From positions 72,117,134 through 72,181,133 of the forward strand of contig OZ020586.1 of assembly GCA_963971535.1 (NCBI GenBank): DNA of 64,000 nucleotides, given 5' to 3'. Within the stretch, counting starts at the first letter, position 1, and every line of letters starts with the position of its first letter. A program made the translations under genes and the position numbers. Positions 63,450 to 64,000 of this stretch are shown here, one piece after another. This stretch comes from Notolepis coatsorum (lineage: Eukaryota; Chordata; Actinopteri; Aulopiformes; Paralepididae). The notes under the pieces were generated by a model. It made no database searches, was not told the origin of the DNA, and saw nothing but the letters and a program-made list of their open reading frames with translations.

Positions 63450-64000
63450 GTTGCTGTTTTGTATAACTGGCAAGGTCTGTATTCTAGCACTTAGCCAAGG
63501 GCTTATGTCCTTTCTCTCTACCTAAGCCAGTGTTCTTTCTTACGTGGTAAAAGTGAACTTGACGGCTTTGTTGTACGATGAGGGTTGTGTGTTTTATGTA
63601 AATACATTTTAGGATAAAACGTAGCATTTGAGTCCGCAACTGGTGTGCTATTGTTAGCTTACAGAGTTGTACATATGTAGCATGTAAACCAAGGACTTTT
63701 TGAGTCCCTCTCTTCAGTCAGGTATTTTTCTTTGCTTTAGGGTAAAGATAAAAAATATAGCGGGTGGCGAGTTTTTCGCACGTAAGCCAGAGCCGTGGAT
63801 AAAACCCGTTTTTTACACAAACAAGGTTATCGGCTGTGGTTGGTGTGCAGGATGTAAAGCTATTACACTACAGTTGTATGTGCTCTCATTTAGCACACTA
63901 TACAACTGGTGTCACGGCTCTGCCTTTTTTATTGCGTCGTATCAGGGGTGAGGTGGTTGAGGGGGGTGGACAAATACCCCCCCCCCCCCCCCCCCCGGAT
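63450..64000. other. Right edge, no recognised gene
   Basis: Unassigned sequence. A C-run occupies 63980-63996. No open frame with family features, RNA gene or transposon end was recognised. Confidence 0.5.

Overview
This window is vertebrate nuclear DNA, almost certainly from a ray-finned fish and probably a percomorph. The evidence is intron-split exons of casein kinase 2 alpha, a teleost-style two-exon C2H2 zinc-finger gene, and a dense, nested load of fish-type repeats (BEL/Pao, hAT, piggyBac-like, Harbinger, L2, Rex1/CR1-like, L1, tRNA-derived SINEs). Only two host genes are convincing. The species cannot be named from this sequence.

Left (1-9.2 kb): the first four coding exons of csnk2a1 on the minus strand (9184 down to 1098). 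They encode residues 1-122 in a continuous splice-consistent frame; the rest of the gene lies beyond the left edge. Tandem repeats sit beside or near every exon, and the introns hold three piggyBac-like TTAA elements and a Rex1/CR1-like fragment. 9.2-26.5 kb is probably the first intron plus 5' region: an intact young BEL/Pao element on the minus strand (9861-17949, 2029-residue Gag-Pol), two hAT-type or similar insertions with target duplications, and several minisatellites. A possible noncoding first exon of csnk2a1 ends in a minus-strand splice donor near 26503.

Middle (27-41 kb): a plus-strand zinc-finger gene (exon 1 27470-27629, exon 2 34780-36038, 472 residues, eight fingers). Its 7.1 kb intron holds a foldback element, LINE pieces, two hAT elements and L1 remnants. 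The stop codon lies inside the first units of a roughly 5 kb minisatellite (36012-41225). Its approximately 22-bp unit matches the gene's own finger-linker and first-cysteine codons, so the array appears to have grown out of the zinc-finger coding sequence.

Right (41-64 kb): SINEs, an L2 fragment, a 1.36 kb near-perfect palindrome (47196-48555), a zinc-finger pseudogene remnant split by a piggyBac-like element that is itself split by a LINE, a solo LTR, and a second intact BEL/Pao element (52948-63444, 2062-residue Gag-Pol). One LTR of that element carries a 1387-bp Harbinger insertion containing tRNA-like segments.

The two host genes are arranged head to head. Most of the remaining sequence can be read as a layered insertion history, with many insertions dated relative to each other by intact target-site duplications. 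All repeat family names come from motifs and termini, not from a database search.
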